Shown piece by piece: positions 17,008 to 26,087 of a stretch of 64,000 bases of DNA. The DNA comes from Ophthalmolycus amberensis. Taxonomy: Eukaryota > Chordata > Actinopteri > Perciformes > Zoarcidae. Positions within the stretch are counted from its first letter, which is position 1, and each line of letters begins with the position of its first letter. Location: NCBI GenBank assembly GCA_024529925.1, contig JAFEUB010000065.1, positions 2,232,001 through 2,296,000 of the forward strand, in the 5' to 3' direction. Below the pieces are notes generated by a model. That model ran no database searches, had not been told where the DNA came from, and worked only from the letters and a program-made list of their open reading frames with translations. A program made the position numbers and the translations under genes.

Positions 17008-18843
17008 ATGGACAGATTTGTGACTGGTCTAAAGCGCAAATCCGATGGAACTTCTGTTACAGCCGCAACAGGCGACGCGACCACCTCGACAACGCCTCAA
17101 ACTAAGGTAAAGGCAAGGAAATATAGCGAGGCATATCTGTCTCTGGGCTTCACAAGCACTATTGTCGGTCAGGATGAGAGACCCCAGTGTGTTTTGTGTC
17201 TTAAAATACTGGCGGCAGAGAGCATGAAGCCCACTAAATTAAAAAGACCCGAACATATTAACAAGCACCTTGAGTTTTTCCAAAAACAATTGGAAAACTG
17301 TCATGCCCAGCAGAGTCACTTTGAAAAAGCTGCATCTGTCCCCGTTAAAGCACAACTCGCTTCCTACAAAGTAGCCTACAGAGTTGCCCAATGCAAAAAG
17401 GCTCACACAATAGCGGAGGAGTTAATACTACCTGCAGCCATTGACATGGTTTCAACAGTTATTGATGAAGCAACTGCCAATAAACTGAAAACTATTCCAT
17501 TGTCAAACAACACTATTTCAAGGCGTATCGGTGACCTCTCTGCAGACATGGAAGAGCAGCTTATTGAAAAGATGAAAGATGGTCGTTTTGCTCTGCAGAT
17601 GGATGAGGCAACGGACAGCAGTAAAGACAGTTTGTTAATAGCATATGTCAGGTATATTGATGCGGAAGAAATAAAGGAGGATTTGCTTTTCTGCAAATAT
17701 ATACCAAACAGGGCCACTGCAGAAGAACTTTTTAAAATAATTGACGCCTATTTGAAAGAGGCAGATCTGAAGTGGGAGAACTGCGTGGGAGTCTGCACAG
17801 ACGGGGCTCAGGCGATGGCTGGGAAACGCAACGGACTGCAAGCTCTTATCAGGCGCGTCTCTCCCAAAGCACAGTGGACACACTGCCTCCTTCACAGAGA
17901 GGCACTTGCCTCCAAAGAGCTAAGTCCCGAACTGAACTCAGTGTTGACAGATGTCATCACAACAGTCAACTACATAAAAACCAGACCCCTGAAATCCAGG
18001 ATTCTAACATCAATATGTGAAGAAATGGGATCCGAGCACACAGCTCTGTTGTGGCATAGTGAGTCTAGATGGCTTTCACGAGGGAAGGTACTGTCCAGGG
18101 TTTTTGAGCTGAGGGATGAGATTAGAGTGCTCTTGACTGAAGAAGGGAATGACCTTGCCCACAAGTTTCATGATGAAAACTTCTTACAGAAGCTTGCCTA
18201 TCTCAGTGATATATTTCAGAAGCTCAATGGACTGAATTTACAGTTGCAAGGCACCAACACTCATCTTCCACAGCTCACAGACAAAATAACATCTTTTACA
18301 AAAAAACTGAAGATGTGGGAGAGAAGGCTTGCAGAGGGGAGTGTGGACTCCTTTGAAAACCTGAATGCATTCCTAGAAAACAATGAGCTGGAAAATACAA
18401 TTATTCCATGTATGAAGGCTCATATCTCAGCCCTGCAAAAGCACTTTCACAAGTACTTCCCTGAGGATTCTGCCAAATATGACTGGTTACGAGACCCCTT
18501 TCAAGCAACTGCACCTGCAGACCTCAGTACCACAGAGGAAGAGCAGTACATTGACATGACATCTGACTCAACAAGGAGACTACAGTTCACATCCAATTCA
18601 CTGGCTGTGTTTTGGATTGGAGTGGAGAAAGACTACCCACTACTAGGCCAAAGAGCTATGGGCATACTGTTGCCTTTTGCCACATCCTATTTATGTGAAA
18701 CAGGGTTTTCTGCAGTTGCTGCAATGAAGACCAAATACAGATCAAAGTTGAACATTGAGAATGAACTGAGAGTAGCTATCTCCAACCAGCAACCCCGCTT
18801 TGACAAAATCTGTAAAGCAAAGCAAGCCCACACCAGTCACTGA
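17008..18843 (+). CDS. hAT transposase, ZBED5/FAM200-like (611 aa)
   Basis: A complete frame that starts at ATG 17008 (AAGATGG context). It resembles the transposases related to vertebrate ZBED5/FAM200 proteins. The N-terminal BED-type finger keeps PQCVLCLKILAAESMKPTKL, but the following HLxxxH element that should complete zinc binding is missing: LKR runs directly into PEHINKHLE. Catalytic region: QMDEATDSS (Asp199), VCTDGAQAMAG (Asp265), the conserved THCLLHREALASK and WHSESRWLSRGKVL motifs, and the C-terminal dimerisation domain with LCETGFSAVAAMK (Glu564). The three acidic residues expected for a DDE enzyme are all present. The lost finger half may impair binding to the element's ends. 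No stop or frameshift. Confidence 0.9.
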   Translation: MDRFVTGLKRKSDGTSVTAATGDATTSTTPQTKVKARKYSEAYLSLGFTSTIVGQDERPQCVLCLKILAAESMKPTKLKRPEHINKHLEFFQKQLENCHAQQSHFEKAASVPVKAQLASYKVAYRVAQCKKAHTIAEELILPAAIDMVSTVIDEATANKLKTIPLSNNTISRRIGDLSADMEEQLIEKMKDGRFALQMDEATDSSKDSLLIAYVRYIDAEEIKEDLLFCKYIPNRATAEELFKIIDAYLKEADLKWENCVGVCTDGAQAMAGKRNGLQALIRRVSPKAQWTHCLLHREALASKELSPELNSVLTDVITTVNYIKTRPLKSRILTSICEEMGSEHTALLWHSESRWLSRGKVLSRVFELRDEIRVLLTEEGNDLAHKFHDENFLQKLAYLSDIFQKLNGLNLQLQGTNTHLPQLTDKITSFTKKLKMWERRLAEGSVDSFENLNAFLENNELENTIIPCMKAHISALQKHFHKYFPEDSAKYDWLRDPFQATAPADLSTTEEEQYIDMTSDSTRRLQFTSNSLAVFWIGVEKDYPLLGQRAMGILLPFATSYLCETGFSAVAAMKTKYRSKLNIENELRVAISNQQPRFDKICKAKQAHTSH

Positions 18844-19297
18844 TTGATATATATGAATAGGAATATACATAGGAATATGATCACAAAATAATATGGTCCA
18901 TGTAGACCTGCACACCTTGTTCATAATTGTGTTATTTTATTGTTTGAGAAAACCTGCTGTTCAATGTGAGGAAATACAGTATATGTTGTTTGCACTTTGT
19001 TTGAAATTAAGTTAATTGTATTTACAAATTATTTTATATATTTTTTATTTTATATATATTTTATTATTGCGATTTTTTTTCCCAGTTAAACAAACTGAAG
19101 AATAAACTGTGAAGTGATATGTACTTATTTTAGAAAGAAATAAAAATATTTTATACAGTTCATGCATTATAATGCAATTCATTAAAAACCAAGAAAAATT
19201 TGGGGTCGGGTTGCGGGGGGGGGGGGGGGGGGGGGGGTCGTCCAATGTTCCTATATCATCAAAGGGGGTCTTGACAGAAAAAGTTTGGGAACCACTG
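18844..19297 (+). other. hAT 3' non-coding region with poly-G tract
   Basis: AT-rich sequence with AATAAA-type signals (AATAAA at ~19101 and ~19139), then a G-rich run and the terminal inverted repeat. No gene. Confidence 0.8.
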
Positions 19298-22200
19298 CAC
19301 TAACCTTTCTTGCATTCCTTCATGAGAATGAAAACATCACCAAAACAGACCTCAACCTTGTGTTGGGTAAAGGTAACACGATGTATAAAGAGACAAGGAA
19401 AAGGGTCGTGGATCACATCTATCTGACTACCGATGAGCTCCCTGATGAAGTTCCTGCACGCAGGTTGACACATGTGGACATGACACAACTTTCTAGGTAC
19501 GGCACATTAGGAGAACCTTTACCTGGAACTGTCGATAGCTTTCTGGACCTGGAGTCAGGACTGAGCTGCTTGTTGTCAGATGTGAAGTACGCTTTGCTGT
19601 TGATGAGACTGTTGTGCATTGCAGTATTCAGAACCAGGTCAGGCAGATATGGTTTCTTTGACCCACACTCCAGAACAGCCAGAGGTTTGCCCCTACCACC
19701 CGGTTCACGTACTCCTGGTACCGCTGTCATGGTGACATTCACACGTCTCAGTGATATGATTGACAGGCTCAAGAAGTCCCACAGAATGATGGGCACACAG
19801 TCCTCCTGTAACTATGAGTTAAAGCCTGTGGAGTTTTACAATGTGAACACAGTCAACCTGAATGATGCTATCCCAAACACAGACTGCAGACCTACAGCTG
19901 TCACTGAGGATGAACCTACTCTGTTGGATGAAGCTGTTGATGAATCAAACTCACCGACTCTGAAGACAAACACAGCCGCTGATCGTCCTGAGAACATTTT
20001 ACCTGAAATGTCTCCTCACACCACAGCTGTGAAACAACCAGAGGTCCTCATCCGATCATTCCCATCACATGATGCTCCTCACAGTGAATCAGAATTGACT
20101 GCTGAAGTGATAAACCCTGTTCTCAGTGATCCCTCTGATAACATATTGACAGGAGAGTCCGGTGACATCACTTTTACATCATCTGTGAGACAACAAGAGA
20201 TCATCTTCCCTGATACCCAAAATAAACCAGAACCCTCAAGTGAATTCAGTTTCCTTCCATCACATGATGTGGCTCTCAATGAATCAAACATTTCTCCTTC
20301 AATAATAAATACTGTTGCCAGTGAACTCTCTGATACTGTGTTGCAGGAAACCATCTGTAGATTGTCAAAGTTTAGTAAACACAAAAGGAGTAAAATGAAG
20401 AGAAGACTAATGGTCTCTGAAAAAAATTCACAAAGAAAAGAGAATCAGGAAAGAAAAGAAAGGGAAAAGTATGCTTCAAATAAAGCATATAAAGGAAATA
20501 AAAAATCTCATGCAAGGAGGAAATATCAAAACAATCCTGAATTTAGACAAAATAAAATAAATGATACAAGAGACAGTGTATACCTTCAGCAGAAACGGAA
20601 AAAATACATTTCCACGCGTTACAAAGACTATGATGATTTTAGACAGAAAAAAAACCAGCAATTTACGGCTCGTTACAGAAACAATGATGATTTTAGACAG
20701 AAAAAAAAACAGCAATTTACGGCTCGTTACAGAAACAATGATGATTTTAGAAAGAAGAAAACCCAGTATTTCACTGCTCTTTATAAACACAGCAAAGAGT
20801 TTAGAGAGAGGATAAGATCTCAAATCACTCAGCGTTATGCTCATGACCAAGCATTCAGACTAAGACACAGACAACTCATGAAACAACGAATGAAAGACCG
20901 ATATCAAAACAATCCTACATATAAGAGTATGAATAACATGAGATGTGCCATGAAAATAAAAAGGAAATACAGAGGGATAAATAGACAAACAGAAGAAAGT
21001 GACAACAGTTTGATCAAAGAGGCCATATCTGTTTTCAGGTCACAAATAAAGGCTGGTCCCACTTATGTGTGCACCGTCTGTCATAAAGCATCATTTCCAA
21101 ACCAAGTGAGACCCTGTAAAAGGTTAAACTATGTCAAAAATCCAGACATGGTTGCAGCAAGTCTTCAGCCATGTGATGTTTCAGAGGAGATTTTATGTTT
21201 CAGTGAAGGAATCTACTCTGTTGCCCCTGCAGAAAGAAACAGTCCTGTTGGCTTTTTCAGAACACCTAAACTGGAGGCGATGGCTTTCCCGGTACAGTTT
21301 CCTACTGGTCAAAACACACTGGATGAGATGAGACGTATTAAAGTAACACCCAGCAGTTATTTCAAAGCAAGGCTTTTCTGTACTGATGATCGTTTTGCCA
21401 GAGACACAAATTATTTGTTCTTTGCACAGTTTGTGACTGAAATACATTTGGCTACCTCCAGCATGACAATACAGTTGAGGAAAGGGAAGCCTTTGACCAG
21501 AGATGGACAAAGAATAACTTCTGGTATGCTGCAGAATAAACGAGAAGTCGAGAGACTGGTGAGGAATAAAGATGCAATCAGATTCATGCAGCCACTGAGA
21601 GGAACACCAGCTTATTGGGAGAAAACTACAAGAGATGTTTTTGCCATGATCAGACAGTTGGGAACCCCCACATTCTTTTGTACATTTTCTGCAGCTGAGA
21701 TGCGTTGGCCTGAAGTGATTGAGGCAATAAAAAGACAGCAAGGTGAAGAGGTCAAAGTTGAAGGGCTCGACTGGTCAGCAAAGTGTGACATACTGAGAAG
21801 CAATCCAGTGACAACAATGCGCATGTTTGATAAGCGTGTTGAGGCGTTATTCAGAGATTTGCTCTTATCTCCTGCACAGCCTCTCGGCAAAGTTGTTGAC
21901 TACTTTTACAGAGTTGAGTTTCAGCACAGAGGAAGCCCACACATTCACTGTCTCATATGGGTAGAAGGTGCACCTGTGTTTGAGAAGGATGATGATCAGA
22001 TTGTGTCGGATTTTGTGTCCAAATACATCACAGCTCAGCTGCCTGACCCACATTCACAACCTGAACTGTACAAGAAGGTTACAGAAGTGCAAATACACAG
22101 CAAAAACCACTCAAGGACATGTTTCAGAAGTCCCAGCTCAGGTTGCAGATTTGGATTTCCCAAACCACCTGCCAGAAACACAATCATAACGAGACCTGAT

Positions 22201-25200
22201 GAGAACGTTGATCCACTGCAAGTGGAAATGGCAAAGTCAAAGCTCCAACCACTGAACTTGTTGCTGAATGAACCTGAAACTGCCTCACTCAGTTTGCAGC
22301 AGCTCCTATCTCGATGCGACTTAACACTCCATGAGTATGAACGATGCCTCAATATGATCAACAAATCCAGTGCGGTGATACTGAAACGTGAGCCAAAAGA
22401 CTGCTGGGTAAATGGATATAATCCACATCTACTTGAAGCCTGGGATGCCAATATTGATGTAAGTTATATTCTCAATGCATATTCATGCATCATGTATCTC
22501 ACCAGCTACATAACCAAAAAGGAATCTGGACTTTCTGAGTACCTCAAAACAGTCATTGAGAACTCCACCAGAGACAACGTCAATGAATGTGATGAAATGA
22601 GAGAAATCATGCAAGCTTACTCTAAAAAGAGAGAGGTCAGTGCTCAGGAGTGTGTGACTCGTGCCTGTGGCATTAACATGAAGAAGTGTTCACGTGGTGT
22701 CATATTCATATCGACAGATGACAACGCACTGAAAATGAGTCGCCCCATGTCTTACCTAGAGAACACAACATCAGAAAGTGTAAATGTGTGGATGACATCT
22801 TTGAATGACAAATACAAAGCCAGACCTGAAACACCAGATTTTGAGGAGATATGTTTGGCTGATTTCGGAGCTACTTGCAGAATTGTCTATGGACAGCAGA
22901 AAAAAGGTAAAGATGTGTTGCCACTCCTCAATGAGATGGGATTTGTGCAAAAGAGGAAAAACGATAAACCTGCTATCATTAGATTTTACCGCTGCTCACA
23001 GGAAAAATATCCTGAGAAGTTCTATGGCACATTAGTGAAACTGTACCTTGCTCACCGATCAGACCAGGAACTGAAAAGACCGTATTTCCCCACGTACGAG
23101 TCCTTCTACAACAGTTGTCTTGTTCAACTACGAGGTTCTGACCCTCCTGAGTATGTCAAACACATTGTGAAACGAAACAGAGACAAATATGAGAAAAACA
23201 CTGAGGAGATTGAGAATGCAGTCGAGGAATTTGAACAGAACAGAGGCGTGATTGATGAATGGTGTAATCTGGCGCCAGAATCTGAAGTGGTCAGGTTGGA
23301 ATGTATAGAAGAACTGGAGGCACGAGAGCCAGATCATGAAAATGTACAAGAGAATGTCCCAGAATACAGTAATCAGGATAATGCTGTAACAGAAGTCAGA
23401 GCCGTCAGAGAGCCCCCTGTCTTAGACCCCACACTGTTACGACAGATGTATCAGAACCTGAACCCGAAACAAGCATGTGTATTCTATGCAGTTAGAGACT
23501 GGTGCATAAAGCGTGTCTGTGGCCTAAATTCTGAGCAGTTTTTCTTTTACATCAATGGTGGTGCTGGAACAGGAAAGTCACATCTCATTAAATGCATCTA
23601 CTCAGAGGCATCTAAGATACTGTGCAAACTTCCGAGACATTCTGAGGAGGCTGACATATCAAACCCCACTGTCCTGTTGACTGCTTTCACTGGAACTGCA
23701 GCATTTAATATATCAGGTACAACACTGCACTCTCTGCTCAAGCTACCACGAAGTCTGAAACCTCCATTTCAAGGACTTGGCAACAAACTGGATGAAGTCC
23801 GATCACAACTTTTAAATGCTGAGATCCTCATCATTGATGAAGTGTCCATGGTGTCAAAGCCCCTGTTTGCTTATGTGGATGCGAGACTGAAACAGATCAA
23901 AGGCAGCCACAGACCCTTTGGAGGAATGTCAGTAATAGCTGTAGGAGACTTTTATCAGCTACCACCAGTGCGACAGTCCAAGACCCTCTGTATGTATGAG
24001 CCATGTGAGATCGACCTATGGCAGGAAAACTTTCAGATGATCACTCTAACTGAGATTATGCGTCAGAAGGATGATGTTAACTTTGCAGAGATGTTGAACC
24101 GGATCAGTGTGAAAGGAAAGTCAGATAAGTTGTCTGAAGCAGACAGAGCTTTGTTGTCACAGACCATCACTGAACCAGCACTTTGTCCAACTGATGTACT
24201 GCACATCTTTGCAACTAATAAACAGGTTGGTTCACACAACTCAGCAACATTAGCTCTGCTCCATTCTCATATCACCAAGATCGATGCAGATGACTACAAA
24301 AAGGACCCACGAACTGGAAGAATGGCCCGACAAACCAAACCATACAAAGGAAACAGAAATGAGTTACCAGATACACTGAATGTAGCTGAAGGTGCTCGAG
24401 TCATGCTCACCAGAAACATAGACGTGTCTCAAGGATTGGTGAATGGATCGTTTGCTACACTAGTCAGGGTAATAACCTCAGAACAAAGTGGTGTTGCACA
24501 TGTCACTATGCTTGGGCTCAAGATGGATGATGAAACCGCTGGAATGAATTACCATAATAGAGCACCAGGCAGACCTGATGATCTAGTGTACGTAGAGAGA
24601 GCAGAGGACAATCTGAAACATAAAGGAGTGGTACGCAGACAGTTTCCTGTTCGACTTGCCTTTGCTTGTACAATACACAAGGTTCAAGGTATGACAAGGA
24701 CATCAGCTGTAGTCTCACTAAAACACATTTTTGAACCTGGCATGGCTTATGTAGCTGTCAGTAGAGTGACCTCTCTCAGTGGACTGCACATGCTGGATCT
24801 GGATGAGAGTAAGATATATGCCAACCCAGCAATCACTGGAGCCCTAGAGACCATGAGACAAGTCAGATTGGACGACATGATGCCTCTTCTTCAAATCCAA
24901 CAGACATTGAGCAGACATGACACTCTGACCATTGTTCACCATAACACAGAAGGTTTGCCATCTCATGTCAATGACATCAGGAGCCATCATGAACTGTGTC
25001 TTGCAGATGTTTTGTGTCTCACAGAAACTCATCTTCAAGGCTCCTTTGTTGCAGACAGTCTCCATATAGAGGGCTACAATATGTTCAAACGCAACAGACA
25101 CCTGTCCTACACAAATATTCCAGAAATGGCCAACAGACGTGGCGGTGGAGTTGCTGTTTATGTGAAAAGCCACATTCAAGTGCGTGAAAAACAGTACATC

Positions 25201-25269
25201 TTTATTGTGCATTCAATACTAAGCTATTCAAATAATACACAGGTTCATATATTCATGTTTTTATTTTAA
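19285..25269 (+). CDS. Helentron Rep/helicase polyprotein, copy B, 5' end split by hAT
   Basis: Almost identical to the frame at 1177-7161; the difference I can see in the protein is Asn to Lys in the VAVYV(N/K)SHIQV stretch near the C-terminus. The frame again opens with a TTG codon inside the hAT end, so coding proper restarts at 19306. Key sites: HUH His codons near 21940-21948, the Rep tyrosines at 22495 and 22507, Walker A at 23557, Walker B Asp at 23836, motif TIHKVQGMT near 24670, and an AP-endonuclease-like start (CLTETHL) near 25016. Its missing N-terminal part is at 16367-16614 on the other side of the hAT. Rep nuclease and helicase would nick and unwind DNA for rolling-circle transposition. 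The split N-terminus and cut nuclease domain argue that this copy is not autonomous. Confidence 0.9.
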   Translation: MGTTALTFLAFLHENENITKTDLNLVLGKGNTMYKETRKRVVDHIYLTTDELPDEVPARRLTHVDMTQLSRYGTLGEPLPGTVDSFLDLESGLSCLLSDVKYALLLMRLLCIAVFRTRSGRYGFFDPHSRTARGLPLPPGSRTPGTAVMVTFTRLSDMIDRLKKSHRMMGTQSSCNYELKPVEFYNVNTVNLNDAIPNTDCRPTAVTEDEPTLLDEAVDESNSPTLKTNTAADRPENILPEMSPHTTAVKQPEVLIRSFPSHDAPHSESELTAEVINPVLSDPSDNILTGESGDITFTSSVRQQEIIFPDTQNKPEPSSEFSFLPSHDVALNESNISPSIINTVASELSDTVLQETICRLSKFSKHKRSKMKRRLMVSEKNSQRKENQERKEREKYASNKAYKGNKKSHARRKYQNNPEFRQNKINDTRDSVYLQQKRKKYISTRYKDYDDFRQKKNQQFTARYRNNDDFRQKKKQQFTARYRNNDDFRKKKTQYFTALYKHSKEFRERIRSQITQRYAHDQAFRLRHRQLMKQRMKDRYQNNPTYKSMNNMRCAMKIKRKYRGINRQTEESDNSLIKEAISVFRSQIKAGPTYVCTVCHKASFPNQVRPCKRLNYVKNPDMVAASLQPCDVSEEILCFSEGIYSVAPAERNSPVGFFRTPKLEAMAFPVQFPTGQNTLDEMRRIKVTPSSYFKARLFCTDDRFARDTNYLFFAQFVTEIHLATSSMTIQLRKGKPLTRDGQRITSGMLQNKREVERLVRNKDAIRFMQPLRGTPAYWEKTTRDVFAMIRQLGTPTFFCTFSAAEMRWPEVIEAIKRQQGEEVKVEGLDWSAKCDILRSNPVTTMRMFDKRVEALFRDLLLSPAQPLGKVVDYFYRVEFQHRGSPHIHCLIWVEGAPVFEKDDDQIVSDFVSKYITAQLPDPHSQPELYKKVTEVQIHSKNHSRTCFRSPSSGCRFGFPKPPARNTIITRPDENVDPLQVEMAKSKLQPLNLLLNEPETASLSLQQLLSRCDLTLHEYERCLNMINKSSAVILKREPKDCWVNGYNPHLLEAWDANIDVSYILNAYSCIMYLTSYITKKESGLSEYLKTVIENSTRDNVNECDEMREIMQAYSKKREVSAQECVTRACGINMKKCSRGVIFISTDDNALKMSRPMSYLENTTSESVNVWMTSLNDKYKARPETPDFEEICLADFGATCRIVYGQQKKGKDVLPLLNEMGFVQKRKNDKPAIIRFYRCSQEKYPEKFYGTLVKLYLAHRSDQELKRPYFPTYESFYNSCLVQLRGSDPPEYVKHIVKRNRDKYEKNTEEIENAVEEFEQNRGVIDEWCNLAPESEVVRLECIEELEAREPDHENVQENVPEYSNQDNAVTEVRAVREPPVLDPTLLRQMYQNLNPKQACVFYAVRDWCIKRVCGLNSEQFFFYINGGAGTGKSHLIKCIYSEASKILCKLPRHSEEADISNPTVLLTAFTGTAAFNISGTTLHSLLKLPRSLKPPFQGLGNKLDEVRSQLLNAEILIIDEVSMVSKPLFAYVDARLKQIKGSHRPFGGMSVIAVGDFYQLPPVRQSKTLCMYEPCEIDLWQENFQMITLTEIMRQKDDVNFAEMLNRISVKGKSDKLSEADRALLSQTITEPALCPTDVLHIFATNKQVGSHNSATLALLHSHITKIDADDYKKDPRTGRMARQTKPYKGNRNELPDTLNVAEGARVMLTRNIDVSQGLVNGSFATLVRVITSEQSGVAHVTMLGLKMDDETAGMNYHNRAPGRPDDLVYVERAEDNLKHKGVVRRQFPVRLAFACTIHKVQGMTRTSAVVSLKHIFEPGMAYVAVSRVTSLSGLHMLDLDESKIYANPAITGALETMRQVRLDDMMPLLQIQQTLSRHDTLTIVHHNTEGLPSHVNDIRSHHELCLADVLCLTETHLQGSFVADSLHIEGYNMFKRNRHLSYTNIPEMANRRGGGVAVYVKSHIQVREKQYIFIVHSILSYSNNTQVHIFMFLF

Positions 25270-25645
25270 ACATGTGCAGGGTGCAGTGAGTAGGGTGGTC
25301 GTGCCACTGCCATTCATAAACATACCTTGTCAGCTGATACCAATGCCAATATCAACATTGTCTGTCAATTGCATGATAATCATGCATACAAGCTATTCAA
25401 ATTGATGTTTTCATTTTAAACATAAATGTGGAAATGAAAATGAGTGATGGCCTATTAGTGCCACTGCCATGCATAAACATACCTGTTATCTTTCATACAA
25501 TACTGAACTATTAAAATAATGGACAGATTCATGTTTAGAAAAAAATAAAAATATATATTTATTTTTTATTTTTTTAAATTTTCTAATCAACCAGAAATTT
25601 CGCGGACCCCCTGCAGTACCTCCGCTGACCCCCTATTGAAGACCT
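25270..25645 (+). repeat. Helentron 3' flank: degenerate tandem repeats and hAT-like terminus (copy B)
   Basis: The same structure as 7162-7555: two ~140-bp diverged units (GTGCCACTGCCAT, CATAAACATACC), an A/T tract differing slightly from copy A, and a CGCGGACCCCCTGCAG segment like a hAT terminus. No gene. Confidence 0.5.
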
Positions 25646-25649
25646 CTGC

Positions 25650-26087
25650 TCTACCTGGTTACAAAAACACATTTAAAAAAAGGTTTCATACCTTCCTGAC
25701 AGCCATAGCAACAGTAACTATGGAGGGTGGGCAAAGCCTTGTGGGTCTGACCTGACATTCTATGACATCATAGCAACAGTAACCGTGGGCGGAGCAAAGC
25801 AAGCAGTCAGTTTGTTTCTAGAGCCTTGTGGCTTTGATCTGACATTCCATGACATCATAGCAACAGTAACCGTGGGCGGAGCTAGTAGCCAGAAGAATGA
25901 TGTCACGATGGAATGTCAGATCTGGCTTTGATCTGACATTCCATCAGTGATGTCATTCTTCTGGCTGTGGTATGTGCATAGTTTGGATTAGACAGAGGAA
26001 CATTTGTTACATTTCTTCTTATACCAGTGTATCAGTTAGTACTTTACATTCCTGTAGTCTGAGCCCAGCTTTACAAAACAAAATAAA
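25650..26087 (+). promoter_or_regulatory. Promoter-like 5' region of coiled-coil gene (copy B, one extra cassette)
   Basis: Three units of ATAGCAACAGTAAC lie here (about 25706, 25772 and 25858), the last two preceded by CRE-like TGACATCA and followed by GTGGGCGGAGC. An 87-bp segment absent from copy A (about 25794-25880) supplies the extra unit. The palindrome and leader follow. Confidence 0.4.
25887..25966. repeat. 80-bp near-perfect palindrome (copy B)
   Basis: Identical to the palindrome at 7692-7771: 36-bp arms with one bulged A and a 7-base loop. Confidence 0.9.

Larger units (their letters stand above)
16615..19297 (+). mobile_element. Complete hAT transposon (2683 bp), copy B
   Basis: The ends are imperfect terminal inverted repeats: left CATTGGTTCCCAAAGTGGGG, right ...AGTTTGGGAACCACTG. 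Perfect 8-bp target copies flank the element. Inside are a purine/CG-rich 5' region (16800-16985, GAGCGC and GAGA repeats), an intact 611-codon transposase frame, an AT-rich 3' region and a long poly-G run at 19216-19237. It is inserted in the coding sequence of the Helentron. Copies A and B match except for the poly-G tract and its immediate surroundings. Confidence 0.95.
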
